Shown one piece after another: positions 1 to 11,672 of a DNA stretch of 64,000 bases. Under the pieces are notes generated by a model. The model was not told where the DNA came from, ran no database searches, and saw only the letters and a list, made by a program, of their open reading frames with translations. The DNA comes from Gnetum montanum. Lineage: Eukaryota > Streptophyta > Gnetopsida > Gnetales > Gnetaceae. The DNA lies in contig MNCI01013908.1 in the NCBI GenBank assembly GCA_015680685.1, positions 1,326,294-1,390,293 of the forward strand, read 5' to 3'. Positions within the stretch are counted from its first letter, which is position 1. Every line of letters begins with the position of its first letter. The position numbers were made by a program, and so were the translations under genes.

Positions 1-1301
1 CCCATCAATTCCAAGAGCTTATCAAATGGGTAATGAAAGAAGGAGAAATAGCTAAATGGAAAAATTTTAAAAGCTCTCAATGGGACAAAAATATCAAATT
101 CACAAAGGTCCATAATCAAGAAGAGGAAAAATCAACTTATCTCAAGGAGGTGGAACCGTCTTTGCCAGTACCATAATCACTAGATGAAATTGAGGCAAAG
201 ATCAATAAGATGATGGAATGGATACATGAAAAATGTGGATAATACACCAACATTATTAGAGGTAGAACCATGATGAACCAAGAAATAGGACAGAACACCA
301 CTAGATAATCAAAAAGAAGGGTTGAAGGAAATAAGAACTCAACTGTTAATCATATGTATCAATGTAACCTATGCCTGTACGATCACCCCAAGAGTCAATG
401 CCCAATCTTTTCACATTTATATGAGAATTGGGAAAGAATGTTACATCCATAGTTCATACAAAATTACTGTGTTCAATCATAGTGGCAAAAATCCCAATTG
501 TGGGGGAGACCATCCTCAAACTGGTCACACCCTTCAGACTATCCAAACCCAAGTACTTATCAGGTTTAGCATCCTATTTCCCCAACTAGGTCAACATCTT
601 CTATCTCACCACATTGTTATCATTCTCCTAAGTACTATCAACCCATGTCATCTCCAACAAAATCACCCCCTCATATGCCTTACACTTCTCCTCAAACTCA
701 ATATTCTCATCTTTCACATCCTTCTACATCATGTCTAGTTGTGCTAGAAGGATTTGCACCATAGCATCGACCCACAAACATTACTTGTGCTACTATGTTC
801 AACAGTAGTGGAGACTCTCCACAACGTCAAAAGTGTCCTTTCTTTAGGCATAACCATAGAAAGAGACAACATGGTTCTGAAACTACTGCATCCAACAACT
901 CAGCACAAGTTCAACACTGTGATGCATCTCCTCCTTTGAACCCAACACCTTCTTTTACCTTATCTGGGTGACCAATCAACACTCCAACAACTATGTGATC
1001 TAATGAATATAACCATGTAGGGAAACATATTAATCCTTGCATACCATCTTACGGTGACAAGTGTCATAGTGGGTCAACTCCTTATCACATGACCACATCT
1101 TATAATCTTCCCCACTATGCTTACTTTAATCAAGTGTGTGAACCCCAATTTGGGTATATTCCAACCACCACATCAAAGGATGCCCAATGGTTTATATATG
1201 ACCAAACTCTAATATTTCCAAAATGCTTGGATCCAAATTTTCCATTTATTAATTCTAGCCATGCTCAAAGGTTTAGTCATGGGGGATATCCTCCATTCTA
1301 A
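1..1301 (+). pseudogene. Decayed gag of an Athila-like Ty3/gypsy element (left-truncated by window)
   Basis: This stretch is collinear with element A gag (13917-15192): it shares the Lys/Glu-rich middle, the DEIEAKINKMM motif, the Pro/Ser/Tyr-rich C-terminal half and the final YPPF before TAA at 1299-1301. Gag would form the virus-like particle core of the retrotransposon. Many in-frame stops are present, including a TAA near 172 that lies just before the SLDEIE motif and recurs at the same place in element A. No zinc knuckle and no protease follow; the frame ends directly in the T-rich spacer, as in element A. It is therefore a second copy of the pol-less family. The N-terminal half lies outside the window. 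The family call rests on similarity to the better preserved copies in this window. Confidence 0.75.
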
Positions 1302-1492
1302 CAAGAAGAATTAGTAAATGTTTTTTCTTTTCTTCAATTTTACAATTTTTTTGTTTTCCATTTTTTCATATTTCAATTTTTTGTTTTATCTTTTTATTTA
1401 TTGTTTCATCTTTTTATCCTTTTATGGGTAATCTCATTGATGAATAAAACACTCATGTAACTAGTTGGTTGAGGGGTTGTTCTATGCTATCA
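1302..1492 (+). other. T-rich post-gag spacer of the pol-less Athila-like family
   Basis: A pyrimidine-rich noncoding stretch matches 15193-15355 of element A, including the shared words ATGAATAAAACACTCATGT and TTGTTCTATGCTATCAA. Similarity stops at about 1492, where this copy is truncated and joins unrelated sequence. Confidence 0.65.
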
Positions 1493-2091
1493 ACACAGAA
1501 TTTCATAGTTATCAAAAGAAAAGGATCAAAATCCACTTTTCATTCCTAAGTGATAAAAGTATTACATTGATGATACATAAAAACTTTATGATCCAACCAT
1601 TTCTCATTCATTTTTCACAACCATTTGAGAATTAGCCAATTCTATTAGCAAAAAAGATTCTAAAAAAATAATGAGCACGCAAACCATTAACTCTATAACG
1701 GTATCGTTTTTGCAACAAAAATGTGTTGCCCATTTATTTCCATCTGTGATTGCTTGTTGATCGCTGAATCGGTATTTTTGCCTGAAAATTGGTACTAACT
1801 ATTTTTCTGCAGCATCAGATCCTTACTCTCTTCAGGTAATCATCATTTTATTTCATTTTCTCTTATCATTTTTCTTTCATCTTCCTAGTCTACATATTCG
1901 CTTCTGCATGTGTGATTCAGGTTTTACTGATTTTCGTAAGTCTTTGCACTCTCTTTGTTGCTGCACTCTATCAATTTTAGGCTTTCATTTTATTAGGCAA
2001 TTGTATCCTCTACTAAACCCATTGATGCCCTAGCTTCCTCTGTCGTCTGATACTTGTCCTTTAAGGCTTATGGTACGATCTGGCTTATATC
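1493..2091. other. Low-copy-looking flank, no gene recognised
   Basis: No long ORF is present. From about 1690 CpG is commoner than in the retroelements, and exon/intron-like borders can be read (CTGCAG near 1810, CTTCAGGTAATC near 1835, pyrimidine-rich tracts). It continues in the same sense on the far side of the LINE (7818 onward), so it could be the 5' part of a transcription unit split by the LINE. I could not assign a product. Confidence 0.3.
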
Positions 2092-2288
2092 TAGATAAGA
2101 TTTTTTTTGGGGGGGCGCGTTGTTAAGGTGATGTGCTAGCTGGAGAAGTAAAATTAAATCCAAAACCTTAACAGAGCCCAATGTTGCAAGATGACCCCCC
2201 AATCAACCTGCAACAAGACAAAAGCTTATCGCACCCCACTGGGACGACAGCTGAAGAAGGAGATCAATACACCTAATTCAAAGAGAAT

Positions 2289-5200
2289 TCAGTTGAAAAA
2301 GGTAATATTATTGAGAAAGCCTAGTTCATGATAGTGAAGTTGAACATTACTAGCAATAGATCTTTTCATACCATAGTCAAATTCATTGTAGTTTGTGTTT
2401 TGATACCAGGCATCTAGACGACATTTCCAAATAAAGAAGATAATCTCAAATAGGAGGATTTTCCAGGCTTTTTGAAGGTGATGCTTAACACAATCATCTT
2501 GAAGGATACATTGAGGAAAACGAATAGAATGATTAGGAAGGAAGACTTGGAGAGATTGACACCATTTCCAAATGTATTGAGAGAATGAGCAATCCCAAAA
2601 GACGTGTTGAAAAGAATCATCCGCTTTACAAATGGGGCATTTAGGATGATCAATTCCTAACAAATGAAGCCTATGTCCGATGGGAAGACCTTGATGAACC
2701 AAGAACCAAAACAAGAAACAATGCTTAGGTTGGGCTTTGGAAGTCCAAATCCGATGAAAAATAGTTTTCCACTGGTGATCCTCAAGATGTAAACTCCAAT
2801 GTCTATTTAGAGTGGAGAATTGAAAAGCTTGCGCATGAAACCAAGATTTGGCTTTAGAGATGCGTAAAGAGTAAAGAGAGGAACCGTCAGGCCAAAACCA
2901 ATCTTCATACCAAGGAATATTATTATGCAACTTATGCATAACAAAGTTAGAAAGAACTTGCTCTATGTATTGGTAAATGATAATATCTTGTCTTTGAAAC
3001 CCCCATTTTACTTTTGCCTGTGTCCAAGAGAGGGTAGGAGAATCATTTCTAATAGTATATAGTTGGTCAGTATGGTGGAGATTGTGGTCGGCAAAACAAT
3101 TGGCTCTATGAGAGAATTCATCATAGAGACAACCTCCATTCTTTTTGAAAATAGGAGACCACCAGATCGAGTGTGTCGACAAAGAGTGCAAGCTTATATG
3201 GGAAGGTTTCCATTGCAACAAGCCTCTAAGTTGGCTCCAACACCGCCAAATTTGCTTAAACCAGAAAGAACCTTTGATCTTCTGAGAGCCTTCACTAAAA
3301 ATCCAGTTACTCCAATGAGTATTTTGTCATCTGTGATGAATACCAAGACAAGAGATGTGATGCCTAAAAAGGATCTTCCAAGCTTCATCTCCTTCAATAC
3401 ACCGAGTCACCCATTTGGAGGCCAAGAGAATACTCTGGTGCTCAATAGAGGCAAGGCCTAAGCCCCCATGTTCTTTACTTAAAGTGCAAGTATCCCATGC
3501 TACTCTATGAAAAGCTTTGTGATCATTCTTATCCCCCCAAAGGAAATTTCTATGTTGTTGATGCATTGAAAAGAAAATTTTGAAGGAGCCATAAAGAAAG
3601 AGTAATAGACATGCGTGGAGCTCAAAATATGATTAACGACAATAAATCTACTTGCAAGAGATAAGGGTTTAGAAGCCCATTTCAAAGCTTTATGTTTCAC
3701 CTTTTCCACCACATTGTTCCATATGGTAGTGGGAGTAGCAAATAGAGTAATAGGGATGCCTAGAAGGGTGAAATTATCAGTAGGAGATAGCCACTTGATA
3801 TCAAAATGATAAGTCCAAGGAGGCCTAGGAGAGAAGCTAGAGTGGATGGCTTGTGTTTTATTCCAATTGATCTTAGCTCCTGAGGCTCTACAGTAAATAT
3901 CTATGCAATGCAAGGCAGTGTTAAAATTATTATGATCCTCAATCAAAGTGATAAAAGTATCATCGGCAAACTGGCTGTAAACAAGATCCTTTGCTTGTTG
4001 TGGGAGAGAGATACCTCTTAGCCACATAGAATTGTTATGAGATCTAAGAATAGCTCCAAGAGCATCAGTAGCCAAGATGAATAGATAAGGAGCTAAAGGG
4101 CACCCCTGTCGAACTGATTTTTGAAGCTTAATGATCTTAGAGAAGGATCCGTTAATGCAAATGACTGAAGAGGCCTCTGACAAAACAAGATCGATATGTC
4201 TTTCAAAAACATTACCTAAGTTATGGTGTTTGGCTATACTTTTTAAAAAGGACCAATCAAGCATGTCGTAGGCTTTAGCAAAATCTAACTTAAGAAGAAT
4301 GGTATTTTGATTAGTGGAAGAAGCCCAATGCAAGCCCTCAATAGCAGTAATAACATTATCTAAAATATACCTTCCTTGAACAAAACCGGTTTGCTCCTTG
4401 CTTATAAGATGAGGAAGAAAAGGTTTAAGATTATTAGCGATACCTTTGGCTACTATTTTATAGATAACATTCAAGAGAGTGATAGGGCGCCAATTACTTA
4501 TGCTCATGCGATCTCCTGATTTAGGGAGAAGCTTAATAATACCAGCATTAATCTGCTTACCAAAGGATCCTACCCTAAGAGCTTCCTTATACACACTATA
4601 AACAATGTCTTGAAGAGTAGGCCAGAATTTCTTAAAAAATTCTGTGGGAAGGCCATCCATACCAAGGGCTTTACCATCGTGGAGTTGTTGAAGAGCATTT
4701 CCAAGATCCTGTTTGGAAAGAAGAGAAGCATCACCAAAGATGAAGCAATTAAAAGGAGTAATAGCTCCTAAGTAAGTATTTTCTGCTATGGGGTCAATCG
4801 CCTTTTTTCGAAAAGTTTGAGAGTAGAACTCAAAGAAGGCTTGTAAAATGTCATCCTTGGAGGTGAAGATATTGTCTTCGACTTGAATAGCTGGAATTTT
4901 ATGGGACGGGTTTCCCCCTTTGAGTAGACAAAAAAAGCCAGTAGTAGCCTGGTCACCCATGCGAAGCCAAGAGAGACGAGCACAGAGATGAGCACCTCTA
5001 GCTTCATAGTGATCCATGATACGTAGGTTCTCTTTGGCACATTTCAAACAAGTAAAGTGAGCCTCAGTAGCCTCCTCTTTATTGATAGTATTTTGAAGAA
5101 GGGAGATTTCCTTATGAAGGTTGGACTTGTGAGAACTTAGTCGTGAAGCCACCAGTTTACCCGCATGTTTGGAAAATCGTTGGAGGCGGATACAAGCATT

Positions 5201-6085
5201 ATTCCACCAATCAATCCAACCATCTTCACCAAGGGGTTTAGGATGCACATTCCAAATTTGCATCAATAGAGAGCAAAGGGAGGAACTATGAAGAAAGGCA
5301 GTGTTAAAGATATAAAGATCGTTAGAAGAGTAGGAGTTCCCAGAGTGGGAAAGAGACCAATGAATAGGATAATGATCAGACAAAACCTGGGTATAATCTG
5401 CTTGGACAGGGGCACCGTTGGTAGAAGTAAAATGAATAAGGGGATTAGTAGATAGATAAACCTGATCCAACCGAGAAGAGATGTAGGAAGCACCATGTCT
5501 AGCATTACTCCAAGTGAACCAGTTAGAGGTACTAGACGAGGAATAGTTTTCATTAGCTTCGTGCAACTTTAATTGACGTTTTAACGAGAGTCACTCAGAA
5601 AGCTCCCTGTTATCTAAACCACCCCTTTGCCCTCCAACTTTATCCTTTGGATGCTCGGTCATGTTAAAGTTCCCTGCAATAATCCAGTTAGCTTTGAGTA
5701 AGTTGTGCTTGAGCCAATTCCACAAGAGCTTCTGATCAGTTGAGTGACAAGGAGCATAAATGAAGACAATCCCTAAGATCTCATTAGCGTACCGTAATCG
5801 AACCCAACTACAATACCCTAAAGTGTCGCAACCATGATCAAGAATAGACTCCTACCACTTATTATGGAGAAAAATTATAGCCCCCCCTTTACCAGGTTCA
5901 TGGTGAGTAAGAATATAAGAACTATTGGGAAAAATGCTCTGGCAACAAATTTGAAGATTAAATCCTTGGATTTTAACTTCCTGAAGACAAACAACGTCAA
6001 AAGAATGTCTTCGAATATAATCTCAAACTATATATCGTCGACAAGGGTCTGAAAGGCCCCTAACATTCCATGAACAACACTTCAT
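2289..6085 (-). pseudogene. LINE ORF2: APE-like endonuclease, reverse transcriptase, zf-RVT domain
   Basis: The start is the ATG at 6085-6083, overlapping the ORF1 stop. The endonuclease covers residues about 1-220: WNVRGL, LQEVK (catalytic Glu), YAPC and SDHYPI (catalytic His). The expected GDFN box reads GNFN, an Asp-to-Asn change. The RT fingers and palm follow: NWRPITLLN, TGFVQGR, LDFAKAYD, RQGCPLAP and the catalytic FADD near 3970. A Cys/His zf-RVT module lies near the C-terminus (CPICKADDSFQHVFWDC). No RNase H domain was seen. Stops occur at 6023-6025, two more before 5566, and one at 3327-3329. One frameshift lies near 3550, and after it the frame stays open to 2289 apart from that last stop. 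The total of about 1265 codons is normal for plant L1 ORF2. Confidence 0.9.
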
Positions 6086-7275
6086 TGGGTTTGTGTAGAA
6101 GAAGGAGGATCCTCCTCAACCACCAAGGCCTTAAAAGAATTCCTAGATTCAAAGTTGTTAACTAGAGGACGTCGAACACTTGTTTTTTTGTTAATGGACT
6201 GGCTAGCACTAGTCGATGATCGATGCCCTTTAGGGAAGGCACTGAAGATAGGGTTATCACGTGTAACTGAGGCATAAGATTTCCGGGTAACACGCTCCCA
6301 ACCACTAGTAGCATCTTTTGGGGCCCTTTCCTAATTAAGAGGAGTCTTAGTAACATTTGTATCATCGGTTCTCATATCATCCACGTCGGATACCTTAGAA
6401 TCCAAAGAAGAAGGTTTAGTTGATTGATCCTCGACATTATCCTTGCCTATGTCCTGAGATATGTTTTGAGATTTTAGTTCTTCACTAACTTGTTCTGCTA
6501 AAATTCGCTCAGCTTCAAGCTTGGCCGGTAACTTCGGGCATTGAGCTTTACGGTGGTTCGGATCGAGGCAGTAATAACAACTGTTGGGAAGTGTAAGATA
6601 TGAGATTTTTTGAACAAAGGTCTTTCCTTTTACATTAACTTCTAGTGAATCAGGACGTGGCTTTTGCATATCGATTTTGACACACACTCGTCGAGTAGGT
6701 CGTGGACGGAAGCTTGAAAAACTCTCCATTCCTATGACTTTCCCAACTTGTGCAGCAAGGATATCAACATGGGGAGAAAAATGAGAAGGGAGTCCTGGAA
6801 ATTCGATCCAGACCGGCAAAATACTTTTGCTAGCTTTATTAGGATCGAAATCCTCCTTCCAGGGTTGAAGGACTAAAAAAGAGCCATAAACATCCCAAAT
6901 AGACTGTTGTTTCACGAACTCTGCCATAGCCTTAGTTTCAAAAGCAAATAAAAAAAAGCCTTTTGTGAGATTGGAAGCTAAGGTTATTCTAATATTACGG
7001 GGTTCCCAAAATTTTTTAACCCAATCTTGGAACATCGAGGCAGGAGGAATCCTATCAGTGAAGAAGCCAATTGTGTATAGGTGAGTAAATGTTTGCACGG
7101 TTTGGTCAAAGATGTCTTCCGGAAAATCAAAACGTAAAACAGAATCGTTTACATTCATATTGGTGGAGTTGTCAATAGGCTGTGAGTCAATGTTAATATT
7201 GGAGAATTCCATTATTTTAAATTTTTTTCCTGCAACATCAACATCAGAGCAAGAAGACAAAGCGGATTGGGTCAT
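6082..7275 (-). pseudogene. LINE ORF1 (gag-like RNA-binding protein with DUF4283-like region and zinc knuckle), one internal stop
   Basis: The frame encodes 397 codons. Residues about 45-190 resemble the DUF4283 region of plant L1 ORF1, with motifs such as WVKKFWEPRN and PVWIEFPGLP. A CX2CX4HX4C zinc knuckle (CYYCLDPNHRKAQC) follows near residue 225; the C-terminal third is Ser/Lys/Asp-rich. ORF1 proteins coat LINE RNA in the ribonucleoprotein. The frame is open from 7275 to a TAG at 6331-6333. It then continues in the same frame to a TGA at 6082-6084, so the TAG looks like a single nonsense mutation that removes the last 82 codons. The terminal TGA overlaps the ORF2 ATG (ATGA at 6085-6082), an arrangement compatible with reinitiation. 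An upstream ATG was not considered because the 5' UTR frame is closed. Confidence 0.85.
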
Positions 7276-7804
7276 GCAGACCCGTTGAGCCTAAACCTAG
7301 CCAATTCAGAAAAGCAAAAAGAAAATATAAAAAAAATCAAACAGAACACGATGGACCAAACTCACCGGGTTTATTAATGGATGATAATTTTAGGCAACGC
7401 ACGCGTGATGAATGCAACCAACTTTGGATTCCTTCAACGTGCCCGGCCGGAACAATGCAGGTCGTTTTCCTACGGTGCAATGCAAAAATTTGAGATGCTT
7501 CTCAGTGCTCCCTTTGCTCACGTTCGCTAAAACCCTTGCCGAAACTCTTGCAGAAACAGCAAGCATGAGCACAAACCCTTCCACGTTACCGTTCAAACCC
7601 AACGGCTCCAAACACACGCGTTTTTCCCTCCAATGATGCAATCAACTGTTTCTCAAGCTGCGCTAACCTGAAGCAGAGCATTCCCCGTCTCAGCGCAACT
7701 TTGACTCGTGAAGAGCTTGCCAGAAGGATTTCCGCCAGTGACGAAGTGAGGTACTGCCTGCTTCCTCACACCTTAAAGCTTGAGAAAATGGCCATCTAAT
7801 CACT
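7276..7804 (-). promoter_or_regulatory. LINE 5' UTR / internal promoter region
   Basis: This lies between the right TSD copy and ORF1. It is clearly richer in C+G and CpG than most of the window, for example 7390-7640. Plant L1 elements carry an internal promoter in this position. No upstream ORF on the sense strand looks conserved, and the apparent ORFs on both strands here are best read as chance. Confidence 0.55.
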
Positions 7805-7807
7805 TAG

Positions 7808-8355
7808 ATAAGATTTTCTCCTCTATTTGGAAGAAATTGTTTATATACACTTTTTCTTCTGCGAATTTTACATATCTTAGTTTCCTTATCGTTTTATGTG
7901 CACTGGAGCTTTTTAATTATTTCCTTATCATCTTGGTTTTCGGGGTTGCTATTGGTTCGTTTGATTAGTTTATTCACGTGAGATTTCGGTATGATGTAAT
8001 AGATATGATGTTACGTACTTTTAAAAGCTTCAGCGGTAACACGAGGCAAGTAAATTTTGTTGAAATGTTTTCAATTCTTTTATAAGATTTTCTCCTCTGT
8101 TTGGAAGAAATTGTTTATATACACTTTTTCTTCTGTGAATTTTACATATCTTAGTTTCCTTATCGTTTTATGTGCTCTGGAGCTTTTTAATTATTTCCTT
8201 ATCATCTTGGTTTTCGGGGTTGCTATTGGTTCGTTTGATTAGTTTATTCACGTGAGATTTCGGTATGATGCAATAGATATGATGTTACGTACTTTTAAAA
8301 GCTTCAGCCGTAACACGAGGTAAGTAAATTTTGTTGAAATGTTTTCAATTCTTTT
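7808..8355. repeat. Two-copy tandem duplication, 274-bp period
   Basis: Copy 1 (about 7808-8081) and copy 2 (8082-8355) align without gaps at a 274-bp offset with only a few substitutions (e.g. CTCTATTT/CTCTGTTT, GATGTAAT/GATGCAAT, AGCGGTAAC/AGCCGTAAC). The right TSD of the LINE overlaps the first 10 bp of copy 1. CpG dinucleotides are retained in both copies. Confidence 0.9.
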
Positions 8356-9999
8356 ATGTTCTCGAAGATTTTCGGGTGTCACATTATCGAAGGAAAATCC
8401 AAGGGAGAAATCCAAGGAAAATCCAATGGAGAAATATTATGTTGATGTAGTTATTAATTTGTGTATGGACAAAGGATCTTACCTCGCTGGGTGCGCTTAC
8501 GGGTCGGTCCAAAATATAATAAAGATCAATGGTTTTTGGTGGGCAGGGAACCCTGCCTTGGGTGTTTGGACGCCCACTGTCTCTCTGGTTTGACTTCTTT
8601 TTCATTTAGCATTTAGTTATTTCGCAGATAACGCAAGTACCGACTAAATTGATATTTTGATATTTCGGCCCAAATATCGAGATGAATGTGGGCTTGATCA
8701 TGAGATGTTCAGGCCGAGTACCGACTGACAATAGCAGTTACGGTTCCTGTGCAGGAATAGTTGTTCTTTGGATTCAATATTTAAGTATTCAATTGTCATT
8801 TCTGGACACGGTACCGGTCAATTTTGTTTTTTCTAATCTATCATAGATGGAATGTATGTTCTGGTTTCATTGTTTGGTTCTATTGTACAACCCTCAAACT
8901 AGATGCGTGGATTAAGGTTCTTGCATCAACCTCCCATCTGATTTTATACCGTGTGATCGTTAACTTTTTTCAATGATGGCCAAGTTATGAAAGTACCAGA
9001 TAATAACTTACATGCCCAATGGTGCTGGTGCTGTGTGCTCTCAGTTGATCGACTTGCCATTTGATATCTTTTAATTCAAAATCTTACGGTGAATGGTAGC
9101 CTTGAATTTATGGTCTCTTGGCTTATTTACTGTGCTAAAGGAAACCTTTAAAATTTAATTTTAAATATTGAAACTGAATGTTTTACTTTCATCACTTTGG
9201 ATCATTTAGATTCCTTGAATATATCTCACCAATTTCAGAATTCTTTTTATAATTCTTTTTTAATTTATAATTCAATATTACAGGGTAGAATCGAATCTTG
9301 GGTTACAATGCCAACACCTCATTGGTGTGAAGTTAATTTTCCAAAAAAAATTGGCTAGATTGTCAAAATTACCCGAATCTTGGGTTACAATGCCAACACC
9401 TCATTGGTGTGAAGTTAATTTTCCAAAAAAATTTGGCTAGATTGTAAGAATTACCCAAGGAAAGATTTATTTAATATTTCTTGTAAGTTTTTAAAAGTTT
9501 TCTTGAATGCTAGATTTGGTGTAGAGTAGTTGTGATTTTAGGGGCATCGTGGAAGACATTGACTTCAAGAGGTATACATGTATTATGAATGGTCCGACTT
9601 CAACGGCCCACTTGAAGGCTGCTATCTTTTTAGCTGGCATATTTTACCGTGAATGGTGTTGTATCATTAAATATTCATGGAGAATTGAAGAATTAATTCT
9701 TTTTGGGTGCATCCAGTTGATGCACGGTGTTCATCAAATTTGACTATTGATTTTGTGTTCAGAGGGGTCTAACGTAAATTCTATGGCATTGAGCACCTAT
9801 TTCAAGAGTTCATGTTTTGTTTGTCGATTTTTGTTTTCCACTTGCTAGGATGCAAGGTAAATAAATGTAAATGTATATTTTGCACTTGTTCAGAGAAACA
9901 ATACTTTAAAGTAGACTAGTTTAAATGGTTTATCATGTAACTTTGTCTTGCTCACTAAGCAAGATCAATGTAGAATTTGTAGGGTCATTTTCCTTGTAA
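8356..9999. other. Unassigned low-copy-looking region
   Basis: No known domain was recognised. An 84-codon frame (8339-8593) contains a duplicated ENPxEKSKENPMEK-like stretch and an aromatic-rich tail, but it has no splice or homology support. From about 8830 the sequence becomes AT-rich with no coding signal apart from the 82-bp duplication. It may be an intronic or intergenic continuation of the region interrupted by the LINE. Confidence 0.3.
9293..9456. repeat. 82-bp tandem duplication
   Basis: GAATCTTGGGTTACAATGCC begins at 9293 and again at 9375. The two 82-bp units are almost identical, differing by a few bases near the A-run and in the final ten bases. Confidence 0.9.
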
Positions 10000-10440
10000 T
10001 GTTATCAATTCACTGAAATTAATTCATGTATTCCATCTTCAATTGATACAGTTCAAACATTTCTTGCACCACTAAAAGAAGTCTTGTTGTCAAAGTTACA
10101 AGGTCTTCTCAAAATGACATCAACACAATCAACTGGAAGAATGTCATAATGTACCTTGTCATAATTTTGAAAGACAAAATGCACTTCTTCAATTATTTGA
10201 AAGCCAATGAATTCTATAGGGCCTAGGGTATGGAAATGTCTTCAAGCTAATCTTAGAAATAGCCTTTTAAGAAATCACATTTTCTATAGCACCACCATTA
10301 ATCAAAATGTATATCCATTTACCACTATCAAAACACCTAGTGTCAATCCTAAAGAGTAGTTTTCCCATAAGATCCTCATTATTAGTCACAATTTCCATAA
10401 TGTTGCAAGAATTGATTTTAGTTATATGTTCAATTATAGA
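10000..10440 (-). pseudogene. Retroviral-type aspartic protease fragment of the minus-strand gypsy element
   Basis: Downstream of the gag tail the minus strand reads GKLLFRIDTRCFDSGKW and then LINGGAIENVIS. This corresponds to the gypsy protease segment usually read as HTRC...GKVCxxIIDGGSxxNxxS. The catalytic Asp is Asn here (NGG). A later stretch reading VDVILRRPCNFDNK matches the usual ILLGRPW motif. One stop follows VIS and a frameshift occurs near 10190. Similarity fades at about 10000, and no RT of this element is present, so the element is truncated there. Confidence 0.7.
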
Positions 10441-10479
10441 ATTATGAGGATTACCTTCATTGGAGGATTTTCCCTTTTC

Positions 10480-11672
10480 TAAGGTTTGAAGTTCCTTTCC
10501 TTTGGAGATATTTTTGTTTTTACACTTCCATTGCTTGTGTCCCTTTCTACAATAGTTGAAACATTGAAGTTTAGATGCATAGCTATTACCTTGATTCTTT
10601 CCATTGTTGGAGTAGTCTTTCTTGGAATCTTAGCTCTCCTTAGACTTCTATTGATTCTCCTTGGTGTATCCTTTGGCATTTCCCTTTTTCTTGGTTTCAT
10701 TCTTACCTTTAGAATCTTTGGAGTGTTTGCCATTAAAAGATTTAGGATTTCTATTTTAGCCTTGGAGTTTCTTCTTAGCCTTAAAAGACAACCCAAAAGC
10801 CTCATCCAATGTTTAGGGCTCATAAAAGGTTAGCTCTTGTTAATACTCCCTTTTGAGTTCTCCTTGAAATTTTGATGTTTGCTCATAGTCATTCAAATGA
10901 ACTTTTGTAAGCTAGAAAGCCTTCTAAAAATCCATGTAGTAGTCCTTCATACTCTTATCATTCTACCTTAGGTATTTTAATTTTTGGATGTCTTCTTATC
11001 TATGATGAGTCTTCTCAAATTTTTCATTGAGCATGAACTGCATTAAAGACCAATCCTTGATATGAGTGTTATTTTTCATCTTGTAAAAATGACTTTCCTT
11101 CTCCCATGTAAGTGTCATGCCTTCCAATTTGATTTTAGCATATGACACCTTTTGATGATTTTCTACATCTTCAAGTTTAAAGTACTTGTTAATCATTTTA
11201 ACCCAAGAGAGGAAAGATTCAGTTCCTTTCATGCCCTTGATAGAGTTGACCTCAACATGTGGTATTCTTGATGCATGTTTGAAAGCTTTTGCAAAAGTGA
11301 ATTCATTCCTTCACTTTGCTTCCTTTGAGGCTTAAAAGAAATCTTTTTTCCTTTTTAAGAAAACATGAAACCTTGAGACTTATTTTCAACACTAGGAGCA
11401 CAAAGAAAAGCATAACCTTGATCTTCTCCTTCTTCAAAGTCTTCATTGTTAAAAGGAAGATCATCTTCAAGGGATGTCATTGATGAATGTCTTGAAGAAG
11501 GTCTTGATGAAGAATTGCATGAATTATACCCTTGCTTAGATTCTTTTGGTGAGGTAGCATATCCTTTGTTCTCTTCAATCTTTTTAAGTTTCTCAAAAAT
11601 GACCTTGAGATCTTTTCTTATGTCATTCATGTTTCTTAATAAATCTTGAACTATATTATTTTTTGGAGGCAT
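10480..11672 (-). pseudogene. Gag of a minus-strand Ty3/gypsy element, with variant zinc knuckle
   Basis: The start at 11672 (MPPKNNIVQDLL) is the first ATG after the leader. The N-terminus is charged and Ser-rich with a heptad-like stretch (ILRKDLKVIFEKLKKIEEN-like). The conserved retrotransposon gag core follows at 11232-10996, with FLSWVKMINKYFKLEDV and TLTWEKE, as in plant gypsy elements. A Lys-rich tail carries a zinc knuckle near 10545 (QCFNYCRKGHKQWKC), spaced CX3CX3HX4C rather than CX2CX4HX4C. Stops and frameshifts separate the pieces, so it is not functional. It belongs with the protease to its left, and with the leader and LTR to its right across element A. Confidence 0.8.

Larger units (their letters stand above)
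2105..7804 (-). mobile_element. L1-type non-LTR retrotransposon (LINE), near full length, 13-bp TSD
   Basis: The element reads on the minus strand: 5' UTR (7804-7276), ORF1 (7275-6082), ORF2 (6085-2289), 3' UTR, and a short A tail seen as the T run at 2101-2108. It is flanked by a perfect 13-bp duplication, TAGATAAGATTTT, at 2092-2104 and 7805-7817; the A tail merges with the left copy. LINEs of this type insert by target-primed reverse transcription with an APE-like endonuclease and RT. About 5.7 kb is normal for a complete plant L1. Lesions are few by eye: one stop in ORF1, and about four stops and one frameshift in ORF2. This makes it probably the least decayed element here, though unlikely to be autonomous. 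Confidence 0.9.

Noticed and set aside
3063-3461. 132-codon plus-strand ORF
   Set aside because: Antisense to LINE ORF2, which is supported by zf-RVT and RT motifs.
7412-7636. Opposed ORFs on both strands in the CpG-rich LINE 5' UTR
   Set aside because: GC-rich sequence opens frames by chance, and LINE structure explains the region.
8339-8593. 84-codon ORF with a repeated ENP-EK stretch
   Set aside because: No recognised domain; it begins within the second copy of the 274-bp duplication. Kept only as a remark in the regional entry.
10486-10833. Hydrophobic 115-codon plus-strand ORF resembling a membrane protein
   Set aside because: Antisense of the Lys/Arg-rich gag tail of the minus-strand gypsy element; the hydrophobic composition is the complement of Lys/Asn codons.
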